Origin: Alphaproteobacteria bacterium
GTDB taxonomy: Bacteria; Pseudomonadota; Alphaproteobacteria; Oceanibaculales; Oceanibaculaceae
Length of the DNA: 64,000 bases
Assembly: GCA_018823745.1 (NCBI GenBank)
Contig: JAHJHR010000012.1
Coordinates: forward strand, 372,001 to 436,000
Reading direction: 5' to 3'
The notes beneath the pieces were generated by a model. The model saw only the letters and a list, made by a program, of their open reading frames with translations, made no database searches and had not been told where the DNA came from. The translations under genes were made by a program, and so were the position numbers. Below are positions 43,537 to 55,926 of the stretch, one piece after another (position 1 is the first letter of the stretch; every line of letters starts with the position of its first letter).

Positions 43537-44871
43537 ATGAGCCTGCCATCCGCTGCGCCCGCCAGTCCAGACGGCATCCTGACGCCCTATGAACTGACCC
43601 ATCCGGTCCGGCTGCACACGCTGGTGCTGCTGCGCTGGGTCGCCGTGATTGGCCAGGGCGGCACGCTGCTGGCCACGCATCTCTGGCTTGGCTTCGACCT
43701 GCCGATGGCGCTTGCGCTTGGCATTGTCGGGCTGTCGGTGCTGCTGAACCTGTCGGTTTCGCTGCGGCGGCCCTCGACGGCCCGGCTGACCGACCGCGAG
43801 GCCGCGCTGTTCCTGGGCTTCGATATCCTGCAACTCTCGGTGCTGCTGTTCATCACCGGCGGGCTGACCAACCCCTTCTCGCTGCTGATCCTGGCGCCAG
43901 TCACGGTGGCGGCGACCATCCTGTCGGCGCGCTCGACCATCGGGCTGTGCGTGTTCTCGCTGGCCTGCCTGTCGCTGCTGGCCTTCTTCCATTTGCCGCT
44001 GCCCAGTGCAATCGGTGGCTCGCAGACGCTGTTCGACCTGCCGCCAACCTATGTGCTGGGAATCTGGGCCGGGCTGTGGATTTCCACCATCTTCATGGCC
44101 ACTTTCGGCTGGCTGGTGGCGGAAGAGGCGCGGCGGATGCGCGACGCGCTGGCGGCAACCCAGATGGCGCTGGCCCGCGAGCAACGTGTCTCCGCTCTGG
44201 GCGGGCTGGCGGCGGCGGCGGCGCATGAGTTGGGCAGCCCGCTTTCCACCATCGCCGTCATCGCCAAGGAACTGGCCCGCGAGGTGCCAACGGACAGCGA
44301 GATCGCCGAGGATGTCCGGCTGCTGCAAAGCGAGACCGAGCGCTGCCGGCTGATCCTCGCACGTCTCGCCAACCAGCCCGATACCAGCGGCCATGCCCCC
44401 TTCGCCCGCCAGCCGCTCTCGGCAGTGATCGAGGAGGCCGCCGCACCCTATGCCCGCGACGCCATCGACCTGCTGATCGAGCGCGCCGATGCCGAGGGCA
44501 ACCCGCCTGTGGGCGAGGAGCCGATGCTGCCGCGCACGCCGGAGGTGATGCATGGCCTGGGCAATCTGCTGCAGAACGCCACGCAATTCGCGCGCAGCAC
44601 AGTCGAGGTGCGGATCTGCTGGGACGAAACCTCGGTGCTGGTCGAAATCCATGATGACGGGCCGGGCTTTCCGCCGGCCATGCTGCCGAGCCTGGGCGAG
44701 CCCTTCCTGTCCAGCCGGGCGGGCGAGCAGGGGCATATGGGGCTGGGGATTTTCATCGCCCAGACCCTGCTGGGCCGCACCGGCGCCACGCTCGGCTTCA
44801 CCAATCTTGCCGGCGAGGCCGGCTCCGGCGCGCTGATCACCGTGCGCTGGGCCGCAGCCAGTTTGCGTTAG
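43537..44871 (+). CDS. regB: Redox-sensing histidine kinase RegB/PrrB/ActS
   Basis: A global redox sensor that phosphorylates RegA. The 444-residue protein has six helices (about residues 28-195) with the quinone-linked heptad GGLTNPF at 108-114. The H-box AAAAHELGSPLSTI follows, with phospho-His230, and then the cytoplasmic redox cysteine Cys270 in RCRLIL, equivalent to Cys265 of Rhodobacter RegB. An N-box (LGNLLQNATQFA) and G-boxes (DDGPGFP, MGLGIFIAQ) complete the kinase. It is followed by regA after about 60 bases containing a 17-bp palindrome. Confidence 0.95.
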   Translation: MSLPSAAPASPDGILTPYELTHPVRLHTLVLLRWVAVIGQGGTLLATHLWLGFDLPMALALGIVGLSVLLNLSVSLRRPSTARLTDREAALFLGFDILQLSVLLFITGGLTNPFSLLILAPVTVAATILSARSTIGLCVFSLACLSLLAFFHLPLPSAIGGSQTLFDLPPTYVLGIWAGLWISTIFMATFGWLVAEEARRMRDALAATQMALAREQRVSALGGLAAAAAHELGSPLSTIAVIAKELAREVPTDSEIAEDVRLLQSETERCRLILARLANQPDTSGHAPFARQPLSAVIEEAAAPYARDAIDLLIERADAEGNPPVGEEPMLPRTPEVMHGLGNLLQNATQFARSTVEVRICWDETSVLVEIHDDGPGFPPAMLPSLGEPFLSSRAGEQGHMGLGIFIAQTLLGRTGATLGFTNLAGEAGSGALITVRWAAASLR

Positions 44872-44901
44872 CACTGGTTCCGGCGGTACAAAAGACCAAG
44901 T

Positions 44902-44918
44902 ATTGTTGCAAGAACAAT
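44902..44918. promoter_or_regulatory. 17-bp palindrome between regB and regA
   Basis: ATTGTT-GCAAG-AACAAT is a perfect 6-bp inverted repeat with a 5-base spacer, immediately before the possible regA starts at 44921 and 44936. It could be a binding site for a regulator or form a small hairpin near the ribosome binding site. Confidence 0.5.
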
Positions 44919-44935
44919 CGATGGGAAATCGAGCC

Positions 44936-45523
44936 ATGGCCGATGAGATCGCCAATCAGACGGTATCGGTGCGCAAGGCCCCTCCGGCCGGCGCAGAAAT
45001 GACGCTGCTGATCGTCGATGATGATTCGCCGTTCCGGCAGCGTCTGGCCCGCGCCATGGAAAAACGCGGCTTCACCGTGGCCGATGTGGAAACCGTCGCC
45101 GAGGGGCTGACCATCGCCCATGGCAGCCAGCCGCCGGCCTATGCCGTGGTCGATCTGCGCCTCGCCGATGGCAGCGGCCTGGATGTGGTGCAGGCGCTGC
45201 GCGAGGCGCGCCCGGACATGCGTATCATCATGCTGACCGGCTATGGCAACATCGCCACCGCCGTCGCCGCCATCAAGGCCGGGGCCGTCGATTATCTGCC
45301 CAAGCCCGCCGATGCCGATGCCGTGGAAGCCGCCTTGCTGGACCACAAGGAAGCCCTGCCGCCGCCGCCGGATGATCCGATGTCGGCCGACCGGGTGCGC
45401 TGGGAGCATATCCAGCGCGTCTTCCAGCAATGCGACCGCAATGTCTCGGAAACCGCCCGCCGCCTGAAGATGCACCGCCGCACCCTGCAACGCATCCTGA
45501 ACAAGCGCGCACCGAAGCAGTAA
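44936..45523 (+). CDS. regA: Response regulator RegA/PrrA/ActR
   Basis: The DNA-binding partner of RegB, controlling energy and redox genes. The 195-residue protein has a receiver domain with the acidic pocket VDDD (27-30), phosphoacceptor Asp73 in VVDLRLADGSGL, a conserved Thr in MLTGYGN and Lys in LPKPAD. A four-proline linker (EALPPPPDD) follows, and then the Fis-like helix-turn-helix NVSETARRLKMHRRTLQRILNK, the family's hallmark. ATG 44936 has GGGAAA seven bases upstream; 44921 is an alternative. It converges on a DUF547 gene, with five bases between the stops. Confidence 0.94.
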   Translation: MADEIANQTVSVRKAPPAGAEMTLLIVDDDSPFRQRLARAMEKRGFTVADVETVAEGLTIAHGSQPPAYAVVDLRLADGSGLDVVQALREARPDMRIIMLTGYGNIATAVAAIKAGAVDYLPKPADADAVEAALLDHKEALPPPPDDPMSADRVRWEHIQRVFQQCDRNVSETARRLKMHRRTLQRILNKRAPKQ

Positions 45524-45528
45524 GCCCG

Positions 45529-46347
45529 CTACCGCTTCGAATCGTTCAGCGCCCAATCATAGCGGTCGTCGGAAATCCGGGTGATGCCAGCCAGCGCATC
45601 CGCCAGCGGCCCTTCGGCATAATGGCGCAGATGGGCGATGACGCCCGCATCCGTGCCGCCGAAATCCTCCTTGAACCAGTCATAGATCGAGGAAACGGTC
45701 AGCCCTCCGTCTTTCACCTCGGCCCCGCGGGGGTGGTTTACATAGGCGCGGGCACCGGCCTCCAGCAGGGTTTCGGTATTCTGCGCCGTGAACGCGGCGG
45801 GCGGCAGATCGGGACAGCCCAGCGAGGCGCAATTCACCGCATAGTGAATCCGGGGGTCGCGCCAGATCGGCCGCAGGATGCGGTGCTCGATATCGTCCAA
45901 GCTGATTTCCTCGCCTTCAATGCGGATCAGCTTGGCGCCCCAGGGGCCGCGCGCGAAGAAACCGGGCGAGATGCCGATATCACGGATGCTGTCGACCGGA
46001 TAGCGCGACAGCACCGTGCGGATGGTCAGGGCGTTATAGAGATTGATCCAGAAGGCGCGCTGTTCGTTCCGGTTCAGTCGCGAGACCGGGACCATCGCCA
46101 GGCCGCCGAGATAGAGATCGAGCGCCCCCCGCTCCGCCCGTGCCCGTCCATAGTCGAATCGGACGATGCCGTCTGCCCCGGCAAGACGATGGCGCTTCAG
46201 GAAATCATCCCAGTCGCCATGGTCGATCTCCAACGTCGAGGCCGGGTCATGCGCCGTCCAGCGCTGCCACAGATCAGCTTTCGGCGCCGCCCAGGCGGGC
46301 AGCGCCGTCAGCACCAGAAGCAGCAGGGCAAGCGTACGAACCATCAT
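45529..46347 (-). CDS. DUF547-domain secreted protein
   Basis: A 272-residue protein with a signal peptide (residues 1-20, ending AWAAP) and a DUF547 domain: RNEQRAFWINLYNALTIRTVLSRYP is its signature block, followed by DDIEHRILR and the HYAVNCASLGCPDLPPAAF segment with conserved cysteines. The domain has a cysteine-peptidase-like look in some families, but its function is unknown. It follows gyrB by 20 bases on the same strand and may be read from the gyrB transcript. Confidence 0.82.
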   Translation of the reverse strand: MMVRTLALLLLVLTALPAWAAPKADLWQRWTAHDPASTLEIDHGDWDDFLKRHRLAGADGIVRFDYGRARAERGALDLYLGGLAMVPVSRLNRNEQRAFWINLYNALTIRTVLSRYPVDSIRDIGISPGFFARGPWGAKLIRIEGEEISLDDIEHRILRPIWRDPRIHYAVNCASLGCPDLPPAAFTAQNTETLLEAGARAYVNHPRGAEVKDGGLTVSSIYDWFKEDFGGTDAGVIAHLRHYAEGPLADALAGITRISDDRYDWALNDSKR

Positions 46348-46367
46348 TTTTAGATGGGGTGCGGCGG

Positions 46368-50034
<3,667 letters not shown>

Positions 50035-50039
50035 TCGCG

Positions 50040-51158
50040 TCAGACGCGCATCGGCATCAGGACGTAAAGCGCGCTCTCATCGGCCTGGTCGCGCACGATG
50101 GTCGGAGAGGCGGAATCGGCCAGGGTGAACTGTGCCTCGTCGCCCTCGATCTGTGCGGTGATATCCAGCAGATAGCGGGAATTGAATCCAATCTCGATGG
50201 GTGCGGCGGTGTAGGACACCTCCAGCTCCTCGATGGCGGTGCCATTCTCCGGGCTGGTCGCCGACAGGATCAGCGCGCCATTCTGCAGGGACAGCTTCAC
50301 CGCACGGCTCTTCTCGGTGGAAATCGTGGCGACGCGGTCAACGGCGTCGGCGAATTCCTTGCGGCTGACCTGCAGCGTCTTGTCATTGCCGGCCGGGATG
50401 ACCCGCTCGTAATCCGGGAAGGTGCCGTCGATCAGCTTGGTGGTCAGCATGATCTCGCCGAAATTGAAGCGCAGCTTGGTCTCCGACAGGGACACGCCGA
50501 TCTCGCCCTCGGCATCCTCGACCAGCTTGCGCAGCTCGCCCACCGCCTTGCGCGGCACGATGACGCCCGGCATGCCGGCAGCGCCCTCGGGCAGCGGCAT
50601 CTCGACCCGGGCCAGACGATGGCCGTCGGTCGCCACGGCACGCATCACCGGCACGCCGCTGGAGGTGGTGGCATGCAGATAGATGCCGTTCAGGTAGTAG
50701 CGCGTCTCCTCGGTCGAGATGGCGAAGCGCGTGCGGTCGATCAGCGCCTTCACCGTCGTCGCCTGGAGCATGAAATTATACGGCAGCTCCCCGCCGGACA
50801 GGGCCGGGAACTCCTCGGTCGACAGGGTCGACAGGCTGAAGGTGGAGCGGCCGGCGCGAACCGTGAGGCGATTGCTGCCGGGTTCCTCCGCCAGCTCGAT
50901 CTGCGCGCCTTCCGGCAGCTTGCGGACGATGTCGTACAGCGTATGCGCCGGCGCGGTGGTGGCGCCCGGCTGGCTGATGTCGGCCGCCACGCTCTCGACC
51001 ACGTCGATATCCATGTCGGTTGCGGTCAGCGACAGAAGATCACCCTCGGCCCGGAGCAGGACATTGCTCAGAATGGGGATCGTGTTGCGCTTTTCGACGA
51101 CACTCTGCACATGGGCCAGGGGCTTCAACAGAGCGGCCCGGTCGATGATCAGCTTCAT
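50040..51158 (-). CDS. dnaN: DNA polymerase III beta sliding clamp
   Basis: The ring-shaped processivity clamp that tethers DNA polymerase III. The 372-residue length fits three repeated domains of about 120 residues. Landmarks are LAHVQSVVEKRNTIPILSNVLL at the start, ATDGHRLARVEMPLP in domain 2, and the C-terminal VLMPMRV that helps form the clamp-binding pocket. A promoter and a hairpin lie in the 218 bases between it and dnaA, suggesting that it can be expressed separately. Confidence 0.97.
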   Translation of the reverse strand: MKLIIDRAALLKPLAHVQSVVEKRNTIPILSNVLLRAEGDLLSLTATDMDIDVVESVAADISQPGATTAPAHTLYDIVRKLPEGAQIELAEEPGSNRLTVRAGRSTFSLSTLSTEEFPALSGGELPYNFMLQATTVKALIDRTRFAISTEETRYYLNGIYLHATTSSGVPVMRAVATDGHRLARVEMPLPEGAAGMPGVIVPRKAVGELRKLVEDAEGEIGVSLSETKLRFNFGEIMLTTKLIDGTFPDYERVIPAGNDKTLQVSRKEFADAVDRVATISTEKSRAVKLSLQNGALILSATSPENGTAIEELEVSYTAAPIEIGFNSRYLLDITAQIEGDEAQFTLADSASPTIVRDQADESALYVLMPMRV

Positions 51159-51232
51159 GCTGGTGACTGCCTGATTTCCGTGAGGGTCATCGTGTGAACA
51201 CCGGCGGGCAGAACCCGCCTAAATGGTCGTGG

Positions 51233-51259
51233 ACTATAGCATAAAATGCCGGTTGTCAG
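51233..51259 (-). promoter_or_regulatory. Candidate promoter for dnaN-recF-gyrB
   Basis: On the minus strand CTGACA (51254-51259) and TATAGT (51233-51238) are separated by 15 bases, one or two fewer than ideal. The site lies about 75 bases upstream of the dnaN start and overlaps the dnaA terminator hairpin. Confidence 0.4.
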
Positions 51260-51279
51260 GGCAAAAACGCCCAACCGGC
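51243..51279 (-). terminator. Terminator-like hairpin after dnaA
   Basis: An 8-bp repeat GCCGGTTG/CAACCGGC (51248-51255, 51272-51279), with an inner GGGC/GCCC pairing, forms a long stem. On the minus strand it is followed by ATTTTAT. It lies about 100 bases past the dnaA stop and probably ends or attenuates dnaA transcripts before dnaN. Confidence 0.6.
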
Positions 51280-51376
51280 GGGCATGCGTCAGGGGCGGCA
51301 GCCGACAGGGCCGCGAAGCCCTCGCCAGGGCTGGAGCCGGGGCTGGGCAAGGGGGCAGGCGAAAGGCGAAAGCCGG

Positions 51377-52858
51377 TCAGCTTTCCAGCATGCGCCGCAG
51401 CAATTCGACATCCTCGGCGAAGGACTGGTCGGCGGCGCGCAGCTCGTCCACCTTCTTCACCGCATGCATGACGGTGGTGTGGTCGCGGCCACCGAATTTG
51501 CGCCCGATCTCCGGCAGGGAGCGGGCGGTCAGCTGCTTGGCCAGATACATCGCCACCTGGCGCGGCCGGGCGACGGCGCGGCTGCGCCGGGCGGAATGCA
51601 TGTCGGCAATACGGATGTTGAAATGTTCGGCAACGCGCTTCTGGATTTCCTCGATGGTCACCCGGCGGTCATTGGCGCGCAGCAGGTCCTGCAGCAGCTC
51701 CTGCGTGCTCTCCAGCGTGACCGGCCGGCCCACCAGCTGGGCATGGGCGACAATGCGGTTCAGCGCCCCCTCCAACTCGCGGACGTTGGAGGTGACCTTG
51801 TGGGCCAGGAACTCCAGCACCTTCTGGGGAATTGGCGGATCGGATTTCTCCGATTTCGACTGCATGATGCCCAGCCTCAATTCATAGCTGGTCGGGTGGA
51901 TATCGGCGACCAGCCCCCAGCCGAGACGGGAGCGCAGGCGCTCCTCCATCCCCTCCAGGTCATGCGGCGATTTATCGGCGGAGATCACGATCTGGCGGTT
52001 GCGGTCGACCAGCGCGTTGAAGGTGTGGAAGAACTCCTCCTGCGTCGAATCCTTGCCGCTGATGAACTGCACATCATCGATCATCAGCACGTCGACCGAG
52101 CGGAACTGCTCCTTGAAGGCCACCGTGTCCTTGAAGCGCAGCGCGCGGATGAACTGGTACATGAATTTTTCCGCCGACATGTAGATCACGCGGCGATCCG
52201 GGTCGCGCTTGCGGATATGCCAGGCGATGGCATGCATCAGATGGGTCTTGCCGAGGCCAACCCCGCCATAGAGGAACAGCGGGTTGAACTGCGCGGCGCT
52301 GGCTTCGGCGACCCGGCGGGCGGCGGCGAAGGCCAGCTCGTTCGGCTTGCCGACGACGAAATTCTCGAAGGTGAAGCGGGCATCCAGATTGGCGTCAAGA
52401 TCCAGCAGATCAGCCGGCAGCAAAGCAGGGCTTGCCACGGGAGTCACCATGGGTGCCGCATTCGGGCGCGCCGGCATCGAGGGGGTAGCCTCATTCGCAG
52501 CAACCGGGGCCGACTCGGTATCCGCGCCAGAGGGGGACACGCCGGAGGAGGCGGCACGGGCAACGATGTCGATGGTCTGGATGGACGGGTCTTCGCTGCC
52601 CCACAGGGCGCGCAGACGGTCGGCGTAATGGGCCGCAACCCAGTCGCGCATGAAACGGGTCGGCACGGCCAGCGTCACGCCGCCGGCACCGCCGCCGATC
52701 AGCGTCAGCGGCTTCAGCCAGCTTCGGAAGGCGGAATCCCCGACCTCTGTGCGCAGCCGGTTGCGAACCCGCGTCCATTGCGCGCCAAGCTCGCCGTCAA
52801 AGACACTCTCCTCAATCTGAGCCTTGCTTAGCTGAACCATTTTTGTGGCCTTCTCCAT
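51377..52858 (-). CDS. dnaA: Chromosomal replication initiator DnaA
   Basis: The AAA+ protein that melts the origin and loads the helicase. The 493-residue protein shows domain I (residues 20-90, WTRVRNRLRTEVGDSAFRSWL), a variable low-complexity domain II (about 100-155), and AAA+ domain III with Walker A GGVGLGKTH (198-206) and Walker B VDVLMIDDVQFI. Domain IV has the DnaA-box-binding signature GGRDHTTVMHAVKKV. An ATG at 52840 is an alternative start. Upstream lies a 545-base AT-rich gap. Confidence 0.97.
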   Translation of the reverse strand: MEKATKMVQLSKAQIEESVFDGELGAQWTRVRNRLRTEVGDSAFRSWLKPLTLIGGGAGGVTLAVPTRFMRDWVAAHYADRLRALWGSEDPSIQTIDIVARAASSGVSPSGADTESAPVAANEATPSMPARPNAAPMVTPVASPALLPADLLDLDANLDARFTFENFVVGKPNELAFAAARRVAEASAAQFNPLFLYGGVGLGKTHLMHAIAWHIRKRDPDRRVIYMSAEKFMYQFIRALRFKDTVAFKEQFRSVDVLMIDDVQFISGKDSTQEEFFHTFNALVDRNRQIVISADKSPHDLEGMEERLRSRLGWGLVADIHPTSYELRLGIMQSKSEKSDPPIPQKVLEFLAHKVTSNVRELEGALNRIVAHAQLVGRPVTLESTQELLQDLLRANDRRVTIEEIQKRVAEHFNIRIADMHSARRSRAVARPRQVAMYLAKQLTARSLPEIGRKFGGRDHTTVMHAVKKVDELRAADQSFAEDVELLRRMLES

Positions 52859-53403
52859 TCTTTATTTACGATCCGCCTGCGTAGACCCCCGATAAGAGGG
52901 TCAGGGTCGCGGCGGGCCCTGTGCCACCGCATTGATTAGGCGTCGCAAGCAATTGGTGAATCAGGACTCTCCAACCACATACGACCAGCAAGTCTAAATT
53001 TTAGCTCTTTGCCATTCGGAAGAAATTACAGTCCGCAAGGCAAGGACATGGCGCAAAACTCAAGAAGTGCCAAGTATTTAGATCGCTCCGCCAGATATAG
53101 ACAAAATATAGGAAATTTAGGGCTTTTTTAGGACAACCTGATTTTCTTTGCTGACCTTAAAACCAAAGGCTCTGCGATGAGAAATTCTGGTTCAGTGCTT
53201 TGTTATTTTCCACAGGAGAAATGTATCCAGCCCTTTTTCGACTCGCAACAGGACGAAAGGAGAACGGCGAAAAAACTTCGTAACTGTGCTGTAACGCAAT
53301 ACGACGCCAAGGCCGCGGAAAGCTTCCCGCGACTGGCGTCGTAGCGATTTCTGGAAGGACGCGGCGTGTTTTAAGACAGAGCCGCGTCGAATTTATGAAG
53401 GAC
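52859..53403. other. AT-rich intergenic region upstream of dnaA (candidate origin/control region)
   Basis: This is the longest gene-free stretch in the window. I counted about 42% GC over 52981-53280, well below the neighbouring genes. It contains T- and A-runs near 53100-53160 and one near-consensus DnaA box, TTTTCCACA, at 53206-53214. Two hairpins lie toward the rpsT end. A related ATATCCACA box lies at 53749-53757 on the minus strand, beyond rpsT. One or two single boxes do not prove an origin; the dnaA promoter is expected here in any case. Confidence 0.45.
53301..53388 (-). terminator. Hairpins downstream of rpsT
   Basis: Two inverted repeats lie just past the rpsT stop. GACGCGGC/GCCGCGTC (53358-53365, 53381-53388) has a 15-base loop. 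ACGACGCCA/TGGCGTCGT (53301-53309, 53334-53342) extends inward through a second GC-rich stem. Neither has a strong U-run, but together they probably end or protect the rpsT message. Confidence 0.5.
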
Positions 53404-53664
53404 TCAGAGCGCCTTGATGCGCGTCGACAGACGCGACAGCTTGCGGGCGACGGTGTTCTTGTGCAGAACGCCCTTGCTGACGCCGCGCTGCAGTTCCGGC
53501 ATCGCCGCCTTGAAGGCGTCCGATGCGGCATCCTTGTCGCCGGAGCCGATGGCCAGCTCGACCTTCTTCACGAAGGAGCGGATACGGCTGACGCGTGCCC
53601 GATTGATTTCGGTCCGACGGGTAGTCTGGCGGATACGCTTTTTCGCCGACGCTGTATTGGCCAT
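53404..53664 (-). CDS. rpsT: 30S ribosomal protein S20
   Basis: An 86-residue basic protein binding 16S rRNA in the small subunit. The start [20 protein letters not shown] and the tail [18 protein letters not shown] are characteristic of S20. It has its own promoter and stands between dnaA and ech, a common arrangement in alphaproteobacteria. Confidence 0.97.
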   Translation of the reverse strand: MANTASAKKRIRQTTRRTEINRARVSRIRSFVKKVELAIGSGDKDAASDAFKAAMPELQRGVSKGVLHKNTVARKLSRLSTRIKAL

Positions 53665-53713
53665 GGTGCCTTGCCTACTTTAATTAATCATCACCTGATC
53701 GAAAGGAGCGCGG

Positions 53714-53742
53714 TTTATATACCCCGCCCCCTATCGCGTCAA
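53714..53742 (-). promoter_or_regulatory. Sigma-70 type promoter of rpsT
   Basis: On the minus strand TTGACG (53737-53742), a 17-base spacer and TATAAA (53714-53719) match the consensus closely. The leader to the rpsT start is about 45 bases and passes through an AT-rich TTAATTAA block. A DnaA-box-like 9-mer lies just upstream at 53749-53757. Confidence 0.75.
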
Positions 53743-53770
53743 GACCGCTGTGGATATGTTTTGCGGCCCG

Positions 53771-54547
53771 TTATTCGTCCTTGAAGGCGGGCTTGCGCTT
53801 CTCGACGAAGGCCGCCATGCCTTCCTTCTGGTCCGCCGTGGCGAAGGTGGAATGGAACAGCCGCCGCTCGACCCGCACGCCTTCCGACAGGCTGGTCTCA
53901 TAGGCGCGGTTCACCGCTTCCTTGGTCATCATCGCAATCGGCTTCGACATGGAGGCGATGCGCTCGGCGGTCTTCATCGCCTCGTCCAGCAGCTCGGCGG
54001 CGGGGATCACCCGGCTGACCAGCCCGGCGCGCTCGGCCTCCTCGGCATCCATCATGCGCCCGGTCAGACACATTTCCATCGCCTTGGACTTGCCGACGAA
54101 GCGGGTCAGGCGCTGCGTGCCGCCGGCCCCCGGCATGGTGCCGATGGTGATTTCCGGCTGGCCGAATTTCGCCGTGTCGGCCGCCAGGATGAAATCGCAC
54201 ATCATGGCAATCTCGCAGCCGCCGCCCAGCGCATAGCCGGCCACCGCCGCAATCACCGGCTTGCGGCAGGTCGACAGCCGCTCCCAGCCCTTGGTGATGA
54301 AGTCGTTCTTATAGGCATCCATATAGGAGAAGCCGGCCATCTCCTTGATGTCGGCACCGGCCGCGAAGGCCTTTTCGCTGCCGGTCACGACGATGCAGCC
54401 AATTTCGGCATCGGCTTCAAAATCGTCCAGCGCGCGGCCCAGATCGGCGATCAGCCCGGCCGACAGCGCGTTCAGGGCCTTCGGCCGGTTCAGCGTGATG
54501 ATTCCGACGGCGCCCTTCTTGTCGGCAATGATGTTTTCGTAGCCCAT
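53771..54547 (-). CDS. Enoyl-CoA hydratase
   Basis: A 258-residue crotonase that hydrates trans-2-enoyl-CoA in fatty acid beta-oxidation. The oxyanion and catalytic regions are visible: [26 protein letters not shown] with the first catalytic Glu side, and [18 protein letters not shown] carrying the second catalytic glutamate (both glutamates are conserved in hydratases). It resembles the short-chain, FadB1x-type hydratase often found beside rpsT and mutM in alphaproteobacteria. Confidence 0.9.
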   Translation of the reverse strand: MGYENIIADKKGAVGIITLNRPKALNALSAGLIADLGRALDDFEADAEIGCIVVTGSEKAFAAGADIKEMAGFSYMDAYKNDFITKGWERLSTCRKPVIAAVAGYALGGGCEIAMMCDFILAADTAKFGQPEITIGTMPGAGGTQRLTRFVGKSKAMEMCLTGRMMDAEEAERAGLVSRVIPAAELLDEAMKTAERIASMSKPIAMMTKEAVNRAYETSLSEGVRVERRLFHSTFATADQKEGMAAFVEKRKPAFKDE

Positions 54548-54612
54548 GGTCTGTCCCCAATTCCCGTTGTCGTATCGGGTCTGTTATGTCCGGCCTGTCA
54601 TGGCCTGGTGGA

Positions 54613-54972
54613 TCAGCGCGGCGACAGGGCGAAACGCACTGTCACCACCCCGTCCTTCCGATTGAATTCCAGCAGCAATTCCTCGCCTTCGCGCCAGTAG
54701 CGGGTGGCGGTGTCGGCGGTCCAGCCCAGCTGGGGCAGGGTCTCGGCATAGAAGGCCGCGACCGCGTCCTGCGCCACCCGGCCGGCCGCATAGGCCTCCA
54801 CGATGCGCCCGGCGGCCGAATCGAAGCTGACCCCGGAATCAGGCACTGCCTCCAGCCCCGGGGCCAAAGGCAGGTCCTCGAAACCGGGAACAAATCCCGC
54901 TGCCGAAAATGCCGGTGCCGCCTGCAGCAAGACCAGCATCGCCAGCAGAAAACCAAGCTGCCGCGCTTTCAT
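54613..54972 (-). CDS. Small secreted protein of unknown function
   Basis: A 119-residue protein with a signal peptide (about residues 1-24, ending AFSA) and a short mature domain: PGFEDLPLAPGLEAVPDSGVSFDSAAGRIVEAYAAG split by acidic turns, then a C-terminal sheet-like part TATRYWREGEELLLEFNRKD. Similar short proteins occur between ech and mutM in related bacteria, but no function is known to me. It lies 17 bases after mutM, on the same strand, so the two are probably co-transcribed. Confidence 0.7.
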   Translation of the reverse strand: MKARQLGFLLAMLVLLQAAPAFSAAGFVPGFEDLPLAPGLEAVPDSGVSFDSAAGRIVEAYAAGRVAQDAVAAFYAETLPQLGWTADTATRYWREGEELLLEFNRKDGVVTVRFALSPR

Positions 54973-54989
54973 GAGGACCGTCTATACCA

Positions 54990-55820
54990 TCAGCGCTGGC
55001 AGCGCGCACAATAGAAAGTCGAGCGCCCGGACTGCACCAGCCGCAGCAGCGGGCGGCCACACTCCGGCGTGACGCAGGCCAGCCCCTCGCGGTCATAGAC
55101 CTGGAAGCTGTGCTGGAAATAGCCCAGCTCGCCATCCGCCTGGCGGTAGTCGCGCAGGGTCGAGCCGCCGGCCGCAATGGCCTCCGCCAGCACCTGCTTC
55201 ACCGCCAGCGCCAGCCGCTCGGCCCGGATGCCCTGCACGCTGGCCGCCAGCCTTCGCGGCGAGATGCCGGCCCGGTACAGCGCCTCGCAGGCATAGATAT
55301 TGCCGATGCCCGCCACCACGCGCTGGTCGAGCAGCGCCGCCTTGATCGGCGTGCGCTTTCCAGCCAGGGAGGCGGCCAGGATCGGGCCGCTGAAGGCATT
55401 GGACAGCGGCTCCGGCCCCAGCCCGGCCAGCATCCTGTGACCGTCCAGCGTCTCCAGCGTCGCCAGGTCCATGGCCCCGAAGCGCCTTGCGTCATTGAAG
55501 CGGATCCAGACATCCTCCTCGGTCGCCAGCACGACATGATCGTGCTTTTCCAGCTCTGCCGGGCGGCCCTGGGTGATCAGCAGCCGGCCGGACATGCCGA
55601 GATGGACGATCAGCACCGTGCCGTCTTCCAGCTCCGCCAGGATGTATTTTGCCCGCCGGCGTAGGGCGATGATCCGCTGGCCGGTCAGGCGTTGCGTGAA
55701 ATCGGCGGGAAACGGCCAGCGCAGGTCAGGGCGGCGCTGCTCAACATGCACCAGCCGGCGCCCTTCGAGAAAGGGGGCCAGGCCGCGGCAGACGGTTTCG
55801 ACCTCGGGCAATTCGGGCAT
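54990..55820 (-). CDS. mutM: Formamidopyrimidine-DNA glycosylase
   Basis: MutM (Fpg) removes 8-oxoguanine and ring-opened purines and nicks the abasic site. The 276-residue protein starts [10 protein letters not shown], where Pro2 and Glu3 are the catalytic residues after removal of Met. It has a helix-two-turn-helix region near residues 170-190 and ends with a four-cysteine zinc finger (CVTPEC...CARCQR). The ATG at 55820 is dictated by the need for Pro2. It is divergent from ubiE. Confidence 0.96.
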   Translation of the reverse strand: MPELPEVETVCRGLAPFLEGRRLVHVEQRRPDLRWPFPADFTQRLTGQRIIALRRRAKYILAELEDGTVLIVHLGMSGRLLITQGRPAELEKHDHVVLATEEDVWIRFNDARRFGAMDLATLETLDGHRMLAGLGPEPLSNAFSGPILAASLAGKRTPIKAALLDQRVVAGIGNIYACEALYRAGISPRRLAASVQGIRAERLALAVKQVLAEAIAAGGSTLRDYRQADGELGYFQHSFQVYDREGLACVTPECGRPLLRLVQSGRSTFYCARCQR

Positions 55821-55926
55821 GCGGACGGAACGGGGCTGTTGCGACGGGCGACACCGTAGCGAAACCGGCCCCCAGACGCTATCTTCCTGCTGCATGTCCA
55901 GAAAACACCGGGATAGACAGCCGCAG

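Larger units (their letters stand above)
51159..51376. other. dnaA-dnaN intergenic region
   Basis: This gap carries a small hairpin in the dnaN leader (GGCGGG/CCCGCC, 51203-51219), the predicted dnaN promoter, the dnaA terminator-like hairpin, and a further 6-bp stem AGCCCT/AGGGCT at 51317-51332 near the dnaA stop. I see no coding sequence in it. Confidence 0.5.

Noticed and set aside
41911..44955. A continuous 1014-codon minus-strand reading frame suggesting a fusion with the ABC-2 permease.
   Set aside because: Only the last 265 codons are the permease. The rest lies antisense to regB or in a shadow frame of the ABC ATPase gene, with no recognisable domain; GC-rich DNA keeps such frames open.
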